Source: Hyperoodon ampullatus (Eukaryota > Chordata > Mammalia > Artiodactyla > Ziphiidae). From it: a stretch of DNA of 64,000 nucleotides. The notes below the pieces were generated by a model. The model saw only the letters and a program-made list of their open reading frames with translations, was not told the DNA's origin and searched no databases. The stretch spans positions 170,750,223-170,814,222 of the forward strand of contig OX457058.1 in NCBI GenBank assembly GCA_949752795.1, given 5' to 3'. Of this stretch, positions 36,111 through 64,000 are shown one piece after another (position 1 is the stretch's first letter; each line of letters starts with the position of its first letter). Both the position numbers and the translations under genes were made by a program.

Positions 36111-36118
36111 TGCAGCAT
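36111..36118 (-). promoter_or_regulatory. miR-103/107 8-mer seed site in DICER1 3' UTR
   Basis: The minus strand reads ATGCTGCA (seed match plus A1), in an AT-rich context. Confidence 0.7.
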
Positions 36119-36382
36119 TACATGAGGCATCACGTTCCGAATGATGTGCTGGAAATTATTTAGACACCTCCGCTCAGCTTCTTGGACTTCAAGCATAATT
36201 AATGGGGCAAATTGCAGCAAAACTCTACTGGTATGTTGGTGGGAGTGCAAGACTGACCCACAGCTTTTAAAAAGGTAAATTAAGAGGTATTACAGTTACA
36301 GTGCAAAAAAAAAAAAATTAAAATTTCAAGCATAATACATAAACATAGCACCAAACAGGGGAAAAAATGCATGCAAAAGAAC

Positions 36383-36389
36383 TGAGGTA
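36383..36389 (-). promoter_or_regulatory. let-7 7mer-A1 site in DICER1 3' UTR
   Basis: The minus strand reads TACCTCA. let-7 is reported to repress DICER1 as negative feedback; the base opposite nt 8 does not pair here. Confidence 0.45.
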
Positions 36390-36702
36390 TTTAAATGAAG
36401 AGTGCCTACAAGTCTAATTAAAGAAACTTAGGCAAATGCCTAAAAATGCCTTTTTTCTTCCTTTTCCAAAGATGGAAACAATGAGCTAGTTTATCTAAAT
36501 TAATGGCCTAAATCACAGATGTATCAAAATTACGGCAGTTTATCGCAAACGTTAAACTTTCATGGCATTGACAGCACAGCTTTGGTAGGTGAAATACGCA
36601 TGCAACACTCTGAAAAGTACAGTAAGAAATGTATGTGAGAAGACTAAGGGTAAGGTGCTCTGTTTTGCTTCTTTAAATAAGTAACCAATCCATTATAAAA
36701 TC

Positions 36703-36710
36703 TGCAGCAT
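36703..36710 (-). promoter_or_regulatory. miR-103/107 8-mer seed site in DICER1 3' UTR
   Basis: The minus strand reads ATGCTGCA, complementary to nt 2-8 of miR-103/107 plus A1. Confidence 0.7.
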
Positions 36711-37780
36711 ATTTTAGGTGTGATATGTCTAAAGTTTATTTTGTTAGAGCAACAGCCTACAGGGCAAAATTATTTGCCACAAACAACTTCCATCAGCGGA
36801 ACTACCTAGCAGGAGGTTTTCAGTAAAATTGGGTATTTAGCCAACGATTATTTTTATGATGGTATTTTAAAAACTCCATAGACTACCTATTCTGGTTTTG
36901 AAAATGTCTTCAGTACACATATGACAGAAATTCTCATATAATCCCGTCATAAGTTAGGTTACAACTATACTAGTGAGTTGTAAGTATCACGCTGTCTCAA
37001 GGTCTAATGCGTAAATAACACAATGAAGGGAATGTAAAACGGTTTGTTCCAAAAAGATCAGAAATGAAAGAATATCCATGAGGGTTTTATTCTTAAGGCA
37101 AGAACCTCTTTTATGCAAGACAACATGGCATGAGAAAACTAAAATGTGATTTGCCAACATGTCAGCCAATGTTAATTAAAAATCTGTCCCTTGCTATTAA
37201 GTGCAACAGCGACCAGGAAACATCATCTTACACGCTATAATGTGGAAAGGAAAGACAACACTGGCACACTTCTCTCGCAAACTGCATCGCTCTACTCAGC
37301 TTATCAACTATGCAGGACTGGCACTGCCACACACACCGTCGGGTGTCAAGAGCTCTCAACAGAACCCTGGGGGCTATTCCAGGTTTAAGCTCCTTGGCCT
37401 CCGAACACTAAGCAAAGCTGACAGAATTAAACTAAAATGAAACAAAACAAAACAAAAACTCTCAATAATTTCTTTGAACACTTGCTAAATGTCATCAGTA
37501 AAGCACTCTTGTGATTTAAACAAAGCAGAAGTGAGGAAAGAAGACAAGATTGTGTTTGCGCAAAAAACTAAAACTACAGTTAGTTCCAAAATTTTTATAC
37601 ATATGTTAAATGTTTTATTCTGTAACCTATCCTGTTATCAAACAAACTTTAAAGTCTGCCTTCAACTCATTCCACTCACTATCAGTTTTAAATCATCCTT
37701 TTCAACTTAAATATTTTCCACCTTATTCTGCTTTTTTTGTTGTTTTTTTGTTTTTTTTTTTTTAATTTTAAAAAGGGGTT

Positions 37781-64000
<26,220 letters not shown>

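Larger units (their letters stand above)
33430..37780 (-). other. DICER1: DICER1 3' UTR (about 4.35 kb)
   Basis: AT-rich sequence from the stop codon to the distal poly(A) signal, with no intron and almost no transposable elements, as expected for a conserved 3' UTR. The length is close to the human DICER1 3' UTR (about 4.2 kb from memory). It carries five miR-103/107 seed matches, two let-7 matches and one miR-15/16 match (listed separately). Internal AATAAA hexamers on the minus strand at 37614-37619, 37086-37091, 36735-36740, 35278-35283 and 34016-34021 could give shorter isoforms. Confidence 0.88.

Overview
The window is nuclear DNA of a mammal, almost certainly a toothed whale (Odontoceti). 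The reason is a set of near-identical copies of a tRNA-derived SINE that begins GGCTTCCCTGGTGGCGCAG and ends in an A-tail. This is the CHR/CHRS family of whales and their relatives. The rest of the repeat load (MIR, L2, 3' ends of L1, MaLR-like pieces, microsatellites) is ordinary for a placental mammal. There is no operon-like organisation and no bacterial or phage content.

The only gene recognised is DICER1, on the minus strand, filling the right half. Eighteen coding exons can be placed to the base between 63116 and 37781. They correspond to human exons 10-27, and every junction is GT-AG and keeps phase. Together they encode 1418 residues, equivalent to about human residues 504-1922: helicase motifs V-VI, the DUF283 fold, platform, PAZ, RNase IIIa, RNase IIIb and the C-terminal dsRBD. 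The catalytic acids of both RNase III domains are present and no stop or frameshift is seen. The 5' exons (start codon and DExD half of the helicase) lie beyond 64000. The 3' UTR runs from 37780 to a poly(A) signal at 33452-33457, about 4.3 kb, and carries five miR-103/107 seed matches plus let-7 and miR-15/16 matches.

Positions 1-33,430 are downstream intergenic DNA. If synteny matches human, this faces GSC, far outside the window. I see no gene there. It holds layered repeats: TGGA-type tetranucleotide arrays (3.1-4.3 kb), a CATCAC tract (17.35-17.47 kb), a CCATCTCCATCA tract (20.1-20.5 kb), L1 3' ends (8.6, 13.3, 16.1, 31.5 kb), L2 ends (2.4, 26.7 kb), several MIRs, and CHR SINEs at 6.3, 11.7, 13.95 and 25.0 kb. 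Two of these SINEs sit inside older repeats. Repeat-poor AT-rich islands rich in TAAT/ATTA cores, best at 22.5-23.9 kb, are candidate conserved regulatory DNA. A 124-bp tandem duplication about 96% identical lies at 29.27-29.52 kb.

I found no undescribed biological system. The most useful observations are the intact DICER1 3' half with lineage changes confined to linkers, the miR-103/107 site cluster, a possible L1-SINE chimeric insertion sharing one target-site duplication, the 124-bp duplication, an intronic ~50-bp minisatellite, an intronic CpG-rich block and the candidate enhancer. Comparisons with human Dicer rest on remembered protein sequence and should be confirmed by alignment.
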